A stretch of 6,492 nt of DNA from an uncultured Bacilli bacterium (GTDB lineage Bacteria > Bacillota_I > Bacilli_A > RF39 > UBA660). A program made the translations under genes and the position numbers. The stretch is from positions 1 to 6,492 of the forward strand of contig CAOLUI010000031.1 in assembly GCA_948479395.1 (NCBI GenBank), written 5' to 3'. This document shows positions 5,393-6,492 of this stretch, piece by piece. The number at the start of each line of letters is the position of its first letter. Positions within the stretch are counted from its first letter, which is position 1. The notes below the pieces were generated by a model. It saw only the letters and a program-made list of their open reading frames with translations, made no database searches and was not told the DNA's origin.

Positions 5393-6492
5393 TTATTCAA
5401 TTTCTAAAACAAATGGTGATGCACTTGTGCCTAATCCTCCTCTTTCTATTCCTATATCAGGGTTTAGATATACTACAGGAAACATCGCAAATATCGAATT
5501 AGCAGATAAGATACTAAAACTTCCTGATGAACTCAGACTATACACATTGTAATAACTATTAGAATCAGGTGTCATTGTTACTTGTTCAGTACCAGTATAC
5601 AACCAGTTATTGTTCTTACAATCACTTATACTACTTTCAGACCAATGAGATAAATTGGTATTTAAACATGTACTTCTATTTGTGGTTTCTCCTCCGCCTG
5701 TTGCATATCCATAATCTGAAGGATACATTAAGCCAACATTCCCTGTCCACTTTGTTTTATGTCCACTAGATACTGTTGTTCCTCTTTCTTTTTCATAAAA
5801 TATCTTTGGTGTTATATCATATGCACTACTTCCACCTAAATACCATACACTCTCACTTATCATATTCTTCGCATTTTCCGTTAATCCGTTGGAAGTAAAA
5901 TCACATGGACTTGATATATTGGCTATATCTGAACATTTCCCACTTGTTCTATTCCAATATTCACCTTCATTTAACACTTTTTTTACATTACTATAAATCC
6001 AATCATTGTTTGCAGATTGATATTTATTTGCAGCATCCCATGCAAAAGATCCTATTGAATCATTTCTTATTAGTTTTACTTTATCTGATTTACTTCCATC
6101 AGCATTTTCGATATCTTTCATGACTCCGATTATTCGCCAGTTCTCATTATTAAATTGGACATAATTATAAGGATCTGCCCCTATATATCTTAAGTTGCCA
6201 AAGTCATCTTCTACTATTTCTTTGGAATAATTAGACAGCATTTTAACATAATCTACAAGTGTTCCATCAAATTCAAATTTGAAATCTATATTACAACTTA
6301 TTTCATGGTTATTATTAGAATTAATGTTTACGAGTCCCCATAACTCTATATCAAAATCGGCTATCACCCCATTTTTACACTCAACACTATTTACTTTTAA
6401 ACCACTATCTTTAGTCGGAAAAGCATTCTTTATTTTACTTCCATTTATAGTATAAGCTATCTCATTTGTTTGGTTTATTACACTAAAAACAT
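5393..6492 (-). CDS. Modular surface/secreted protein with Cys-containing C-terminal domain, 5' end cut by window edge
   Basis: The frame is open from the right edge to TAA 5395-5393, giving 365 visible residues. An internal GTG at 6367-6365 could be mistaken for a start, but it has no SD, and clear domain sequence lies upstream of it. Visible residues 1-70 form a small beta-rich module (AYTINGSKIKNAFPTKDSG at 12-30) with C38 and C66, which could be bridged. A short helical linker follows. From about 92 comes the module shared with the left gene (VEDDFGNLRYIGA, WRIIGVMKDIENADG). The C-terminal domain has four Cys (186, 196, 275, 291), many Asn/Ser/Tyr/Gly, motifs such as GLMYPSDYGYATGGG and PVVYLNPDI, and a GLGTSASPFVLE ending. 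I recall similar C-terminal domains in large paralogous families of uncultured gut Bacilli, possibly those listed as DUF6273, but cannot confirm this. There is no LPXTG signal or C-terminal membrane helix, so anchoring, if any, is by the unseen N-terminus. The visible features suggest an extracytoplasmic protein, perhaps an adhesin. The function is unknown. Confidence 0.85.
   Translation of the reverse strand, partial: VFSVINQTNEIAYTINGSKIKNAFPTKDSGLKVNSVECKNGVIADFDIELWGLVNINSNNNHEISCNIDFKFEFDGTLVDYVKMLSNYSKEIVEDDFGNLRYIGADPYNYVQFNNENWRIIGVMKDIENADGSKSDKVKLIRNDSIGSFAWDAANKYQSANNDWIYSNVKKVLNEGEYWNRTSGKCSDIANISSPCDFTSNGLTENAKNMISESVWYLGGSSAYDITPKIFYEKERGTTVSSGHKTKWTGNVGLMYPSDYGYATGGGETTNRSTCLNTNLSHWSESSISDCKNNNWLYTGTEQVTMTPDSNSYYNVYSLSSSGSFSILSANSIFAMFPVVYLNPDIGIERGGLGTSASPFVLEIE
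6096..6215 (-). repeat. Direct repeat copy 2, shared surface-protein module
   Basis: This is the partner of 1-120, same orientation and same reading frame, with no gaps and 16 differences in 120 bases. Several differences are silent or conservative at the protein level (for example YIGAN versus YIGAD). This points to selection on the protein and/or recent exchange between the two genes. Confidence 0.85.

Noticed and set aside
5569..6123. Two plus-strand open frames (5569-5769 and 5905-6123)
   Set aside because: Both are antisense to the right surface gene and encode Tyr/Leu/His-rich peptides, typical shadows of Asn/Ser/Asp-rich coding sequence.
1..6492. Mycoplasma-type genetic code (TGA as Trp), suggested by the AT-rich composition
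   Set aside because: Trp codons checked are TGG and the genes have their expected lengths with standard stops. EzrA also points to a walled Bacilli lineage.
1..6492. CRISPR array, tRNA/rRNA genes, transposase, riboswitch or T-box
   Set aside because: Reading both strands, I found no regularly spaced repeats, no tRNA-like cloverleaf, no transposase motifs, and no leader long or structured enough for a known riboswitch.

Overview
This is an AT-rich window (low GC by eye) from a low-GC Gram-positive bacterium. It probably belongs to an uncultured, gut-type lineage of Bacilli (RF39, Erysipelotrichales or similar). That placement rests on the gene content (EzrA, a rhodanese-less ThiI, a dedicated NifS-type desulfurase), on the strong SD and sigma-A-like signals, and on the surface-protein family at both ends. 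Tryptophan is encoded by TGG and the long frames read through with the standard bacterial code, so this is not a Mycoplasma with TGA read as Trp. Every gene lies on the minus strand, so transcription runs from high to low coordinates.

In transcription order the layout is as follows. (1) 6492-5393: a surface or secreted protein whose N-terminus lies beyond the right edge, ended by a hairpin terminator. (2) 5392-5048: a 345-base gap with that terminator, a separate 16-bp inverted repeat, what may be the relic of a small frameshifted gene, and the ezrA promoter. (3) 5047-3335: ezrA, a membrane-anchored regulator of FtsZ ring assembly, with its own promoter and a terminator whose loop holds the ezrA stop codon. 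(4) 3181-2048 and 2033-843: a NifS-type cysteine desulfurase and thiI, separated by only 14 bases and evidently one operon, ended by a strong terminator. (5) 749-1: the first 249 codons of a second surface protein with its own promoter, cut by the left edge.

The central trio, ezrA then a NifS-type desulfurase then thiI, matches a gene neighbourhood known in Bacillus. The desulfurase takes sulfur from cysteine as a persulfide and hands it to ThiI, which builds 4-thiouridine at position 8 of tRNA. Because this ThiI has no rhodanese domain, a dedicated desulfurase partner next door makes sense.

The less ordinary part is the flanks. The two partial surface genes have different N-terminal modules but share an almost identical module, and 1-120 matches 6096-6215 at about 87% by hand count, in the same orientation. 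The housekeeping genes are therefore bracketed by two members of a modular, recombining surface-protein family, and both window ends fall inside that family. No mobile element, CRISPR array, RNA gene or defence system is visible, and I do not see a clearly new multi-gene system here. The best leads are the modular surface family and the relic/inverted-repeat block at 5126-5335.
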